From contig NW_026262668.1 of the NCBI RefSeq assembly GCF_021869535.1, forward strand, positions 23,379,732 to 23,443,731: DNA of 64,000 nucleotides. The letters are read 5' to 3'. Each line of letters begins with the position of its first letter. Positions within the stretch are counted from its first letter, which is position 1. Shown piece after piece: positions 1 to 11,339 of the stretch. Made by a program: the position numbers and the translations under genes. The notes below the pieces were generated by a model, which was not told where the DNA came from, did no database searches, and saw only the letters and a list, made by a program, of their open reading frames with translations. This DNA is from Mytilus californianus (lineage: Eukaryota > Mollusca > Bivalvia > Mytilida > Mytilidae).

Positions 1-197
1 CCCTGTAACTAAGAAACGTAAAATCTAAAATTTATAAAAATCGAAAGGGAGCTCATGTCAATAGATATAAACAATTCACCACAATTTCTTGCAAGTTGGT
101 GAAATCATTTTTGAGTTAATGTTCCACATGTTGACAACGGACAGACAGACGGACAACGGTATACCATAATACGTCCCGTAAATAGGCATATAAAAAG
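1..197 (+). repeat. 3' end of a pearl/HINE-like element, family A
   Basis: The window opens inside a ~155-bp tandem unit recognisable by 'aaatctaaaatttataaaaa', 'gggagctcatgtcaatagat' and 'ttgagttaatgt'. It continues into a short (GGACAGAC)n tract at about 135-160 and ends in the hairpin TACGTCCCG...aggcata followed by an A-run. The same unit, microsatellite and hairpin order recurs at 23278-24248, 29000-29509 and 37017-38710. Tandem core plus ACGG-type microsatellite plus hairpin is the known layout of bivalve pearl elements and of Helentron-associated HINEs; the family assignment is inference. Confidence 0.7.
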
Positions 198-1181
198 ATC
201 AGCAAATTTTTCAGTAGAATGAGCTAAATGTGTGTCACCATCAGTTGGTCACTAACTACATATATTTCATTTAAATTGCAATTCTATATTTTCATCAAAT
301 CAAGTTCAGTTTCAATTTTACTTTTTTTAAACAGAAGACATTACCATTATATACATAAAATATAGATTTCTCTAAATAAAGTTAATTTTGAACTGGTAGT
401 TGTTCAGTTAACCTTTGACTAAGAATTAAATAGGCTTGAAACTTAGATCTTTGCCTCCCAAAATTTACCTGCAAAATGGTTGTTTTGGAGGACAATTCCA
501 TGTTAAAATATGTACTTTTTTTCTGACTCCTAATGATATGTTCCTGATTTTTACTCTGAAAATGATTGGCTGTAGGGTGGCATAGAGTAATTTTCATTCC
601 TATAATCCTGGTATAAAGTGATCTTTCTATTGTCCAAAGATAGAGATATTTTTAATTTTTGAAGCAAATTCTTTGAATATTTAAATTTTAAAATGTTTGC
701 TAATCTTTTTTCTTGACAATCATCATCATTATAAAGATGATGGGTGGAAAAGGATTTTTTTTTCTTCAACAAACAAAGAAGGATTTTTCATTGCAAAAAA
801 TACATCTCCTGTATTCATACACCCTATCCAAATACCATATACTATTCAACTAGAGAGGTGATCTAGTGATTACAGATACCCTCCCACCCCCACCCCACCC
901 AGCAGGGACTAAGAGATCATGATTCTGTTTCTGTTGCAGCATTCTGTAAAATTTTATAAGATGTTGTAGTATGTTTCTCATAGTTCAAAGTCAGTGTATA
1001 TGCATGAAAATTTCCTGAATACCCTCAAATATTCTATATAAATATTATGAAAAAAGTGGAGTGCAATGATGACCATTCAAATAGACCTTACCTAAATTTT
1101 GTCTTTTACTTATTTCAATTCAAGTCAGGTGCTCACCTGAATGCTGATGTTAAATCAACAATCTAAACAAACCTCAAGTAC
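198..1181. other. No gene seen; AT-rich spacer
   Basis: I see no exon with credible splice sites and no protein similarity. Short open frames around 382-772 are AT-rich and lack any recognisable motif. A C-rich run lies at about 880-900. Confidence 0.4.
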
Positions 1182-1670
1182 ATGATACGCCCGTCGTCTA
1201 TTGTGTGAGGTTTTATGCAATAATCATAAATCGTTTCTGAGATTCGGCGCGACATGTGAAACCCCCCTTTTTTTATAAAAAAATCAATAACTCTAAAATA
1301 AAATTTTGAATCATCACCAAAAAGTATACAGATCTTTAGATTAATATAACTAAGAAGTGTGTAAAGTTTTAAGCAATAATCATCAATTGTTTTAGAGATA
1401 CGGCACGACATGTGAAAAAAAACACCCCCCCCCCCGTTTTAGTTACAAAGTCCCGTAACTCAAAAAGTTTTAATCTTATTTTCACCAAAAAGTATACAGA
1501 TCGTTTGACCCTCATAAGAAACAACTATGATAAGTTTCATGAAATTTGGATAAGTCGTTCTCAAGTTACGGTGCGACATGTGGACGCCGGACAGATGGAC
1601 AGACAGACAGGCAGATGGACACCAGACATTTGTATACCATAATACGTCCTGTCAAAGGGCGTATAAAAAA
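1182..1670 (+). repeat. Complete short HINE-like element, family F
   Basis: The 5' side carries TACGCCC at 1186-1192 and the 3' side carries the reverse complement GGGCGTA at 1657-1663, followed by a run of A. Between them are about three degenerate ~155-bp units ('caccaaaaagtatacagatc', 'gcgacatgtg'), then a (GGACAGAC)n tract at about 1590-1620. The 3' arm can also fold locally with TACGTCC at 1643-1649. The internal units are unrelated to family A at 23.3 kb although both ends match it. Confidence 0.7.
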
Positions 1671-2000
1671 GTAAATTCATATAAAAAAGGAATACAACTC
1701 TGGTATAATTCTAAAAGTTTTGGTTATTTATTTTAAATTGTCCTTCAATCAAGAACCATAACTTGCAATAGCTTACACTGGTTTTTTGGGCTAGGTGAGC
1801 TAAAAAGACCAAAGTAGCAAGTAATTGACAAAAAAAAAATTCATACTTCAATAAACTGCTCTCAAGTTTATATAAATTCATTTTTTTTTACAGGTCATTG
1901 TATCATTATGGGACCTTTAATACAAAGTTATATATAAATTTAAGCATTATTAATATATCTATCATTTAAAAAAAAACCAAATAAATTAATATAAAAATAT

Positions 2001-2060
2001 GTGGCATGATTGCCAATGAGACAACTATCCACCAAAGTTCAAATGAAGTGGATGTAATGC
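2001..2060 (-). repeat. Fragment of dispersed mussel repeat
   Basis: The stretch 'tggcatgattgccaatgaga' followed by 'caactatccacca' is the reverse complement of the end of the dispersed repeat whose fuller copies lie at 8320-8735, 33375-33955 and 40825-41300. It is not coding. Confidence 0.6.
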
Positions 2061-2209
2061 ATGCTTTTCGAAGTTTCATACTTTCAACTTTGATAAAAAA
2101 AGTAATTTCTCATATGCAGCAAGTTTTTTTTTAATGACAAATAAAGATTTGACTCTATATATATGAAACAATTCTTTTAACTCACAGAATAGAACTATCA
2201 AATTATTAC

Positions 2210-2266
2210 CTATCAAAAAGACAAATCCATTTATAATAATGGCTGTGTTAGTTCTGTATGGAAGCA
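2210..2266 (-). CDS. Candidate membrane-segment exon of the TNFR-like gene
   Basis: On the minus strand a pyrimidine-rich acceptor (ttctttttcag) precedes a 57-nt exon that ends at a GT donor (atag|gtaataa). Only one frame is open. It reads LPYRTNT followed by the hydrophobic AIIINGFVFLI, which looks like the first half of a transmembrane helix. It enters after one base of a split codon and leaves in phase 1, which fits the end of the exon at 22695-22765. If it belongs to that gene, the intron is about 20 kb and the gene continues past the left edge. The link rests on phase and strand only, so it could be a chance exon-like stretch. Confidence 0.3.
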
Positions 2267-2439
2267 CTGAAAAAGAAAATCAAAATATTCCTCTCTAATT
2301 TGGAACAAGATCAATTATCATGCATCTAAAGTAACTGAAAACTTTAAAATTACTAATCATCAAACTTTAAAAGGACCAAAATATGCATTAAGATGACAAA
2401 GACAACAATTGGAACATATGTACCTAAAGTAGCAATCAT

Positions 2440-2660
2440 AAGGGTCTGAATGAGGTGTCCTTTATTTCTTTATTCTTTAATTCTTTTGGACCATTTTTTT
2501 TCTAATCTTCATTTATTTTCCCCTTATTCTCTCTTCTTTATATCTAAGAACCCCATTATTCTCTAGTCTTTAATTTTTTGCCTATTTTTCTCTATTCTTT
2601 ATTTTGGACCTTTATTCTGCACTTTTTGCCAACAATTCTCTGTTCTGTAAACTCCATCCA
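2440..2660. repeat. Low-complexity 'ttctttattc' tract
   Basis: A pyrimidine-rich degenerate tandem of tttattct/tattctttaa words. No coding or regulatory feature is visible. Confidence 0.4.
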
Positions 2661-2817
2661 GACCCTCAATTATACATGCAATATTATAGAAATAAATAAA
2701 ATTATGAACAAAAGTTATCATATCAATTTTCTTTTTTGAAAACTTAAAAAATTAATCAAGTTTTACACTACAAAGTAAATAAACCGAACATCTAAAACAT
2801 CAAATTAATAAAAGAAC

Positions 2818-3838
2818 AGAGTTCCAATGTCCCCCACGTTGCACATATTTTATCCTTCCAATAAGGGCAATAACTAAAGAAGCACTTTTTTTGGTTCTTT
2901 AAAACTTTTTATTAATATCTTAGAGAAATGAAGGCTTCAGAGCAAATGCAATGTGATTTCCATTATAATTAATATTTTCAAGGGTATAACGCGTTCAAAA
3001 TATTTTATCAACACTTATTCTAAAAAAGTGTCAAAGATATTGCTGAAATAAACATATGATATGAGTTTCATAAAAATCTGGCAATAATTGTACTCTTGAG
3101 AGCACTGACAATGCAATTTTTCATATAATCAATATTTCCAAGGGGCATAACTCTTTTACAAATAATTGATCGGCACTGATTTTGAACACACCAAAGACAT
3201 CTGACAATGATGATATAAACCTATAATATAAATTTCATAAAAATCTGGCAAGAATTGTACACATTAGAGCACTCATTGAAGGCAATTTTCTAAATAATTA
3301 ATATTTCCAAGGGACATAATTCTTCAAAAAAAATAATTGATCGGCACTGATTTTCGAACTCGTCAAAGACATTGCTAATATAAACCTATGATTAAAGTTT
3401 CATAAAATTCTGGCAAGAATTGTTCTCATGAGAGCGCTAACAATGCAATTTTCCATATAATTAATGTTTCCAAGGGGCATAACTCTTTTAAAAATTATTG
3501 ATCGGTACTGATTTTCGAACTCATCCAAGACATTGCTAATATAAACTTATGATATAAGTTTCATAAAAATCTAGCAAGAATTGTACAAATGAGAGCACTA
3601 ACAATGCAATTTTCCATATAATTAATGTTTCCAAGGGGCATTACTCTTTTAAAAATAATTGATCGGAACTGATTTTCGAACTTGTCCAAGACATTGCTGA
3701 TATAAACCTTGGATATAAGTTTCATAAAAATCTAGCAAGAATTGTACATGTGAGAGCACTAACAAAACCGGACGGATGGACGGACAGACGCCCGGTATTT
3801 CTATGTGCCCTGCAACGCATTGCGCAGGGGACCAAAAA
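2818..3838 (+). repeat. HINE-like element, family C
   Basis: It starts with a conserved head ('gttccaatgtccccc', 'gcacatattttatcc') and contains about five units of ~165 bp marked by 'ccatataattaatgtttcca', 'gggcataactctttt', 'attgatcggcactgatttt' and 'tttcataaaaatctggcaag'. A (GGACGGATGGAC) tract follows near 3768-3790, then a 3' hairpin GTGCCCTGC...GCGCAGGGGAC followed by CAAAAAG. GTCCCC in the head is complementary to GGGGAC at the 3' end. Fragments of the same units occur at 4984-5057, 13937-13997, 19839-20220 and 21690-21940. Confidence 0.7.
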
Positions 3839-4983
3839 GTGAATACAGGCCTTCATTGTTTTTATCTTACTAAAGTGAATACAACTTCTTACAATGGATC
3901 AAACATTCTTTTGTGTTTAAAATAAATTGTACAAAATAGATAATTTCCATTGTCGTAATTTAAATTAGAGTTATTCTCCTTTGCCACCATAACTGAGACA
4001 AAATGCACAAATATTTCATTAATCAACCTAATTCAACTTGTTATACTTACTGCTAGTCTTCACAGAAAATTGCTTTCTAAATAATTGTAATCTTTTAGCC
4101 ATGTTTAATTCATTACAATAAAGTTATGATCTTTCATCAGACTTGCTTGTGCCACTGTTTAAAGGGGCATAAGCTGTTAAATTCAAGTTCACTGATTTGA
4201 CTCAAAATCTCATATTTTATTTATAACATACTCAAACGTTTATTCAAATTACAATAAAAAGTCCTAAATAAACATTTTACAATGCATGGACACTTTAGAA
4301 TGTTTTAACATTTCGTGTATATTTTATATATAAAATAGATGCCATCTAATTAACCATAGAGATGATCTCAGAAGAATTTCTTAGGTCATATGACCTGATG
4401 TAAACATAACTATAAATATAAATACACAGGCAAGCATGTGCAAACGTATAATGACAATTTTTCTAGGTCTGTTTGATTTCATGTCAATGAATGACAATGA
4501 TGATGTCATAGATAAAACAAAATATGCAAATCATTGTTTTACCTGTATTTGAATGACTTTTTGTGGGAAAAATCAGTCAATAAAAGGGACACTCATGGTG
4601 GCTGCCTTGTTTCACTTTTCAATGTTGACATTCTTTTCTTTTCAATAACTAAACATGCTTATCCCTTGCATAGCCCATCCCAGTTAAGGGTTAAATTGAA
4701 GTTGGCATGAATATGGATTCAAATAAGTTGTATTATTGACTTGAAAGCCAAAAATACATCATCAACGTTTTTAAGCTTTTTTTTGACAAATTTGAACATT
4801 TTCATTTCTTTACATTATCCAATTTTTAAAAATATGTTTATGTAAAATTGAAACATAATGTTCAAGGTCAAAGGTCGAGGTCATTAGTGATCATTGACCT
4901 TTTAATCTTGAAGTAGTCCATATGGTCCATTGATTATTACTGAAGACCCCATGTGTCACTAACTGTTCTCAAGTTATAATGAT
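3839..4983. other. No gene seen; AT-rich spacer
   Basis: No exon model could be supported. Around 4860-4900 there is a cluster of AGGTCA-like hexamers (aaggtcaaaggtcgaggtca), a common motif inside bivalve tandem-repeat elements, so I treat it as repeat debris and not as a hormone-receptor site. Confidence 0.35.
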
Positions 4984-5057
4984 TTAAACATAAAATTAAA
5001 AGAGTTCTAACGTCCCTCCCATAGCACATATTTTATCTGTCCACAGGGGCATAACTC
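4984..5057 (+). repeat. Family C head fragment
   Basis: It repeats the head of the 2818 element ('gttctaacgtccctcccat', 'gcacatattttatctgtcca', 'ggggcataactctttt') and then stops, directly abutted by a family-B head. This suggests insertion of family B into family C. Confidence 0.6.
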
Positions 5058-5063
5058 TTTTAA

Positions 5064-5420
5064 TAAAATGCTTCGCTGGGCGCAGCTTGATACGACCGCA
5101 GAGGTCGAACCCTGAACAGTTGGGGCAAGTATGGACACAACATTCAAGCTTGATACAGCTCTGAATTTGGATTGTGATTAAATATTTGACACAGCATAGG
5201 TTTCTGACACAGAAAGAATGTGGTCTTAGAACTTCAATTTTTTTAATTTACCTATTATGGTCCAATGTCCAAAATCAAAATACATGGTTAGATTCAGCAT
5301 ATCAAAGAACCCCATATATTCAATTTTTGTTGAAATCAAACAAAGTTTAATTTTGGACCCCAACTTGGACAAACTTGAAAACTGGTCCCATAATCAATCA
5401 AAGCACGAAAGCGCTGTAAA
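5064..5420 (+). repeat. 5' head of a family B HINE-like element, truncated
   Basis: The head 'cttcgctgggcgcagcttga' continues as TACGACCGCagaggtcgaaccctgaacag. It is followed by a single copy of the ~130-bp unit that forms the 11.34-12.70 kb array ('agattcagcatatcaaagaa'). No microsatellite or terminal hairpin is present, so the copy is 3'-truncated. The open frame at 5257-5451 is only this repeat unit. Confidence 0.65.
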
Positions 5421-5639
5421 GGCAGTTAATTACAGGTTGTGTGTATTTTAAGTCCAGTTATATCATTATCTTGCATAGTACAGTGTACTTATCAGAGGTG
5501 GCTTTCAGTATTTAAGATTTAGAGTTCTCTAATGATATTGAATAAGTTTTATGAATGTCATATTCTGAGCACTATATGAAGGCGATTGTTCTCACTTGTT
5601 TATGAACTAGTGCATTATGTCCAGTTTGTACCTTTTTTA

Positions 5640-5960
5640 TCTGTTTATAGTCAAATTAGTTATCAAAGGTACCAGGATTATAATTTAATACGCCAGACGT
5701 GTGTTTCGTCTACATAAGACTCATCAGTGACGTTCAGATCAAAATAGTAACAAAGCCAAACAAGTACAAAGTTGAAGAGCATTGAGGACCCAAAATTCCA
5801 AAAAGTTGTGCCAAATACGGCTAAGGAAATCTATTCCTTGGATAAGAAAATCCTTAGTTTTTTCATTGGCAATCATAACACATCTCCTTATTTATATAAT
5901 GATCTAAATCTTTCTTTATATAAACTTTTGATTTGGTACCATAGAACTATGTAGAGTAAA
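5640..5960 (+). repeat. Dispersed mussel repeat
   Basis: 'ggtaccaggattataattta', 'atacgccagacgtgtgtttc' and 'gtctacataagactcatcag' form a repeat I recognise as abundant in Mytilus genomic sequence. The open frame at 5772-5954 is part of it and is not evidence of a gene. Confidence 0.6.
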
Positions 5961-6039
5961 TGTACATTGCAACATGTCAACTCTTTCAACTCCAAGCAAA
6001 ATTATATTTCCAAGCATAAAGTAATTAATGCATGAAATA

Positions 6040-7636
6040 AAATGCTCCGCTGGGGCGCAGCTTGATACGACCGCAGAGGTCGAACCCTGAACAGTTGGGG
6101 CAAGTATGAACACAACATTCAAGCTTGATTCAGCACTGAATTTGGATTGTAATTAAATATTTGACACAGCATAGGTTTCTGACACAGAATGAAAGTGGTC
6201 TAAGATACTTAAAAAAATTTAATTTACCTATTCAAACCATATCATTATTATTTGCTTTTATATATAAATCAGAAATAACCAATTTAAAATGGAAAATTTT
6301 AAAGAAAAAAAAGGAAAAAGAATCCCCCCCCCCAAATTTTTTGAACCCCCTTATGATTCATCACCCCAAAACTCAATCCCAGCCTTCCCTTTGTGGTATG
6401 GTACCTTGCAGTACAATTTCAGAGAGATCCATACACTTGAACACATGTTATTGTCTGGAAACTAGAAAAATGCTTGTTTTTTGGCCCCTTTTTGGTTCCA
6501 AATTCCTAAACGTTTAGGGCAATTACCCCCAAACTCAAACCCAGCTTTCCCTTTGTGATATGGAATCTTGTAGTACAATTTCATAAAGATCCATACACTT
6601 ACACACAAGTTATTGCCATGAAACTAGAAAAATGCTTGTTTTTTGCCCCTTTTTGGCCCCTAATTCCTAAAATTTGGAGGCAATTACCCCCAAAATCAAT
6701 CCCAGCATTCCCTTTGTGATATGGAACCATGTGATACAATGTCAGAGAGATCCATAGACTTACACACAAGTTATTGTCATGAAACTAGAAAAATGCATGT
6801 TTTTTGCCCCTTTTTGGCCCCTAATTCCTAAAATTTGGAGGCTATTACCCCCAAAATCAATCCCAGCATTCCCTTTGTGGTATGGTACCTTGCAGTACAA
6901 TTTCAGAGAGATCCATACACTTGAACACAAGTTATTGTCTGGAAACTAAAAAAATGCTTATTTTTGGCCCCTTATTCCTTAACTTTTTGGGCAATTACCC
7001 CCAAACTCTATTCCAGCTTTCCCTTTGTGATATGGAACCTTGTAGTACAATTTCATAAAGATCCATACACTTACACACAAGTTATTGCCATGAAACTAGA
7101 AAAATGCTTGTTTTTTGCCCCTTTTTGGCCCCTAATTCCTAAAATTTGGAGGCAATTACCCCCAAATTCAATCCCAGCATTCCCTTTGTGATATGGAACC
7201 ATGTGATACAATGTCAGAGAGATCCATAGACTTGCACACAAGTTATTGTCATGAAACTAGAAAAATGCTTGTTTTTTGCCCCTTTTTGGCCCCTAATTCC
7301 TAAAATTTGGAGGCAATTACCCCCAAAAATCAATCCCAGCATTCCCTTTGTGATATGGAACCTTGTGAGATCCATACACTTACACACAAGTTATGTCTGG
7401 AAGTTACAAAAATGCTTATTTTTGGCCCCTAATTCCTTAACTGTTGGTACCATAACCCCCAAAATCAATCCCCACTTTCCTTTTGTGGTATTGAACCTTA
7501 TTTTAAAATTTCATTGAGATCCATTCACTTAAACTAAAGTTAGAGTGCGAAAACGAATGTGTCTTCGGATGACGACGCCGACGCCAACGTCATACCAATA
7601 TACAACCACAAAATTTTTTTGCGGTCGTATAAAAAG
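6040..7636 (+). repeat. Near-complete family B HINE-like element
   Basis: The 5' head carries TACGACCGC (about 6065-6073). Eight ~160-bp units follow (6355-7530), each with 'cagctttccctttgtgatatg', 'agatccatacacttacacac' and 'aaaaatgcttgttttttg'. A short GACGACGCCGACG tract lies at 7570-7582, and the 3' end reads gCGGTCGTATAAAAA at 7622-7635. The 3' arm GCGGTCGTA is the exact complement of the 5' TACGACCGC. Open frames at 6161-7517 are the repeat read through and should not be called as genes. Confidence 0.75.
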
Positions 7637-7654
7637 GAGTTCTTAATTAAGAAA

Positions 7655-8135
7655 TAAACTGATTCGCTGAGCGCAGCTGGATACACCCGCAGAGGTACTA
7701 CCCTGAACAGCTGGGGCAAAAATGGACACAATATTCAAGCTTGATACAGGTCTGAATTTGGATTGTAATTAAATATTTGACATATTATAGTTTCTGAATA
7801 AATGTAGTCAATGAACTTGAAATCGGTTATATGAATTGAATTTATATTCAATTAAAGATTTCTTGCTGTTGTGCAATACTTAATAAATCTGTTGCCAGAC
7901 TATAAACAAATAAAGTTCAATTTCTTCTCAATGTCATATTTGAAATTTATGAAAATCAATACGGAGATTACATCAATAGCTATAAATAATTCACCAAAGT
8001 TTCATGTGAACTGCTTAAAGCATTTTTGAGTTGTTGTCCAAAAACTGGAAAATCCCCCCTTTTTTAATGAATAAAACCCCATAACTCAGAAATGTAAAAT
8101 CTAAAATTTATAAAATTCTAAAGGGAGCTTACGGA
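7655..8135 (+). repeat. 3'-truncated family A HINE-like element
   Basis: The head 'ttcgctgagcgcagctgga' TACACCC gives way to 'gatttcttgctgttgtgcaa' and then to one and a half ~155-bp family-A units. The copy ends abruptly near 8133 without microsatellite or hairpin. It sits almost directly after the family-B 3' end at 7636. Confidence 0.6.
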
Positions 8136-8319
8136 TTGATAATTTAGTCTTAGATGCAAGATTTTTTTATCAGTTGTTAGTGGCTTTGAACTAGCTGTCA
8201 GTAACTGCTAGTACTCTCAGATTTGTACTTAGTGTCTTTTTGTTGTTTGGATGTACAACTACCCGACCACGTCCACTTGTATTTGTATTTATCCATCTGA
8301 TGAGTTTAGCCTCTTTCAA

Positions 8320-8735
8320 CTGATTTTTATAGTTCTTTCTTATATTGTACTGTTACACCACTGTCCCAGGTTAGGGGGAGGGTTGGGATCCCGCTAACAT
8401 GTTTAAGCCCGCCACATTCTGTATGTACATGTATGTGCCTGTCCCAAGTCAGGAGCCTATAAAAGTGTAATTCAGTGGTTGTCGTTTGTTTATGTGTTGC
8501 ATATTTGTTATATTTGTTCATTTTTTTACATAAAATAGGCCGTTAGTTTTCTTGTTTGAATTGTTTTACATTGTCATTTCTGGGCCTTTTATAGCTGACT
8601 GTGCGGTATGGGCTTTGCTCATTGTTGAAGGCCGTACTGTGACCTATAGCTGTTAATTTCTGTGTCATTTGGTCTCTTGTGCATGTGTGGAGAGTTGTCT
8701 CATTGGCAATCATACCACATCTTCTTTTTTATATT
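8320..8735 (+). repeat. Dispersed mussel repeat, long copy
   Basis: This copy holds 'gttacaccactgtcccaggt', 'gtgcctgtcccaagtcagga', 'ggccttttatagctgactgt' and ends 'cattggcaatcataccacat' + cttctttttta. It matches 33375-33955 (same strand) and 40825-41300 (opposite strand). I cannot identify an encoded protein; it behaves like a short retroposon. Confidence 0.65.
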
Positions 8736-9159
8736 TACATCAACAGATATAAAAAATTCACCAAAGTCAAGGTGAGACAACAAAACTTAGTTGTAAGATC
8801 TCTGAAATTTTTTACAGGGTATGAGTTTTTCTCATTGTTGGAGATTGTACGGTGACAGTAACACCTGTAACTGCTTAAACCCATTTCTTATGCACTTTAG
8901 TTTGATAAACTCACTGAATATCATACCACATCTCCTTATTTTTATATGCATTACAATTTACATGTGCATGTAATTGTAAATATATATATATCAGAACAAA
9001 ATTCATTGCGTCACTTTTATTTATGCATCCTTTGGCACAATACAAGTTCTAAAATTACACAACATACAACAACTAAATGTTATTTCAGATGAAAGTTTTG
9101 TTTCAGTTTCATTCATAGGATTTATTAGAATTTTGTATGTTTTGCCAAGTCCAATAATT

Positions 9160-9988
9160 CGCTCTATGTGACATAGAGACATAGTTGACTAAACCACCAA
9201 GTGTCGAACATTCAAGAATTTTCAGTGTTTCTGTTTTTATTTGATGAAAAGGTTGCCTGAGCTCTAGGAGCTTTAGGTTTTATCACGGGATATTCTGTGC
9301 TGTCAATAATAATCCAAGTCGTAGGAAACTTTAATTTGAAGTTGGATGGTGAAAAATACCTGACTAAACCACTAGATGGCCAAGTGTTAGCCTCACACCA
9401 CTGTTTAGACATAAAAATAATCCATGTATACACAATATTCTTAACACTAGATTCAATCTAGAATCTAGACAGTTCAAAGTTGGTTGTATGATGCCTCAAT
9501 TTCATCAAAGTCATAAAAAAACTGATTTTCAACTGACACCCTATCAATTTGAAAATATATGTATCTCAAACAATGTGCTGCTGGACCAAGTGTGGTCAAA
9601 ACAAATAAAAATTTAGTATACAACTCTGAACCGGTATAAAAATGCATGGCTGTGTCACGTGTCTTCATTTCAAAATTCTCTGCTGAAAACATAGGCATTG
9701 ATGGTGTTTGCGTAATTCCATCTGTGAAGCTCAACATTAGCTCGGCAGTTGGTGGTGGACAGTCATAAATCCTTTCTGCAGTATGAATGACTTCTTCAGG
9801 AAAACCAACTTTACAATCAAAACTTTCCTCTAGATTTCTACTACAATATTCATCAAGTTTAGTTCTTTTGTTTTCACAGGAAACTGCCCTGATTTTTCTT
9901 TTTGCGGACGATTCAGTCTCTTGCTTGGTCCAGGAAAATAGGCTGGGAATTGCAGTAGACTTAAGTCTCTGTATGGTGGGTTTGCGCC
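9160..9988 (-). pseudogene. THAP-DDE (HARBI1/IS5-like) transposase, exon 2, broken
   Basis: After the acceptor ctttttcag the exon opens in the phase left by the exon at 10559-10770, with RLKSTAIPSLFSW, the usual end of a THAP domain (AVPxIF). A linker and the region before the DDE core follow (AMHFYTGSELYTKF...). At 9474 the frame breaks. It resumes with VYTWIIFMSKQWCE and FPTTWIIIDSTEYPV, where IIDSTE holds the first catalytic Asp of the DDE_Tnp_4 fold. A further frameshift near 9235 leads to LKILECSTLGGLVNYVS. The C-terminal catalytic residues are absent. This is a degenerate transposase or domesticated relative. Confidence 0.75.
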
Positions 9989-10023
9989 CTGAAAAAGGTT
10001 ATAAAACATTAGATTTTTTATAA

Positions 10024-10558
10024 TTAAATGAACTTCCATTAGCAATGTATACTTTGTACTACCTGGCGAAATATTAACTAGATTTATTCATTACAATCTG
10101 GATAAAACTATGTTTGCCTGATTCAATGTATGTTATGTAAATCCAAAGGACAAACAATGAGAGACTTATGCAACAAACGTACATTGTTTGTACCTAAATA
10201 ACTATAATATAGATGAGAGCATGTCATTGTTTTGTTCCTGTTAACATTGTCATTGATATTTTTCAAGAAAGTCTATGAGGCATAGCTTATGCATTCCTGT
10301 CATTACTACATTAGCATAATTACTGCTAAAATAATTCTCAGTATGATATACCTCTTGTAAGAAATCATTATAATTGTAGCAATCACCAAAAAATTTCAAA
10401 CAGATCACATTGATACGTAATCCAAAAAATTATGACGTCTTGAATTACCCACCCCCTTTTATTCTAAAACGATAATTGCGGTTGTAAACAGACTTTGGTT
10501 TATTCGCATGGAGATTACATATATAACTATATATTTCACAAAGAAAATAGAGTTTTAC
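10024..10558 (-). other. Intron and flank of the THAP-DDE pseudogene
   Basis: The interval between the two THAP exons (donor catg|gtaaaac at 10558, acceptor cttttt-cag before 9988) holds AT-rich sequence with no recognised element. Both splice sites are canonical. Confidence 0.5.
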
Positions 10559-10770
10559 CATGAATAGTTTCCTGCACGTAGTCTTTTTCAGTAAAACGTG
10601 CCTTGCAAACAACAGCTGATTGAGATGGACTCCACGATATCATCGTGTTCTCATCCAATCTGCGTATGGGCCATGGCGTTGATCCAACTTTTCCTTCTTT
10701 TTAAGTCATTTGGAAATGCATGTTCTCCTCTTAAATGACATCCAGGTACACAACAACAAGTACTTGGCAT
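10559..10770 (-). pseudogene. THAP zinc-finger exon 1, frameshifted
   Basis: From the ATG at 10770 the exon reads MPSTCCCVPGCHLRG, then HAFPNDLKRRKSWINA. This is the C2-CH start of a THAP DNA-binding domain (CxxxGC...FP...W). In the starting frame a stop comes right after HTQIG. The expected continuation RLDENTMISWSPS, then SAVVCKARFTEKDYV (the second Cys of the finger) lies one frame over, so a single-base indel near 10655-10670 disables the reading frame. The expected His after that Cys is Arg (KARF where the family has xxHF). The exon joins exon 2 in phase 1 through a canonical GT-AG pair. Confidence 0.75.
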
Positions 10771-11339
10771 CGTTAATTAAAAATATAACCAGTAACTGAA
10801 ATAGTTGCACAGTGCAGAAACCGGAAGAAGAGGAACAGGATCCGCTACCACGGCGCCACCTATTCAGGAACGATAATTTGCTACTTTATATTACTGCGAA
10901 AATAACGTTAGACGGGTTCACGTGCATAAACAGAAATGCGCTTTAAATTGTATAATATAATTCATGTTCAGTCGACCTTTAATTATTATATCAACGACTG
11001 AAATGATTTATAAACATCTAGATTGCAGATAACACTCGAAATTAACCCGAGCTCTTTCCACACGGAATTCAAATAATTCTAGTTTGTCAATCGGTTGACT
11101 GCTTATAATGCAAAATACTAATATATCAAAAGTTTTTAAAACTAACAAAACACAATGATCGTTTCTCTATTTCCCAATGTAAATGAAATGAAACAAAAAA
11201 CATTTTATATCGCAATAAGAAGAGGAGAGAATTCAACATTTCCGGATCTACTTGGAGTCTAATGACCCCCCACGTAGATAAGTTGGATATCGCGGAAGGA
11301 AGGATTAACCCGGCAACTAGAAAGGCATTAAAGCACTGC
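10771..11339. other. Upstream flank of THAP pseudogene; no gene seen
   Basis: The interval would contain the promoter of the minus-strand THAP gene. No TATA box or other motif can be supported with confidence. Confidence 0.3.

Noticed and set aside
4855..4905. AGGTCA hexamers like nuclear-receptor response elements
   Set aside because: Such words are common in bivalve tandem-repeat elements, and no gene start is nearby.
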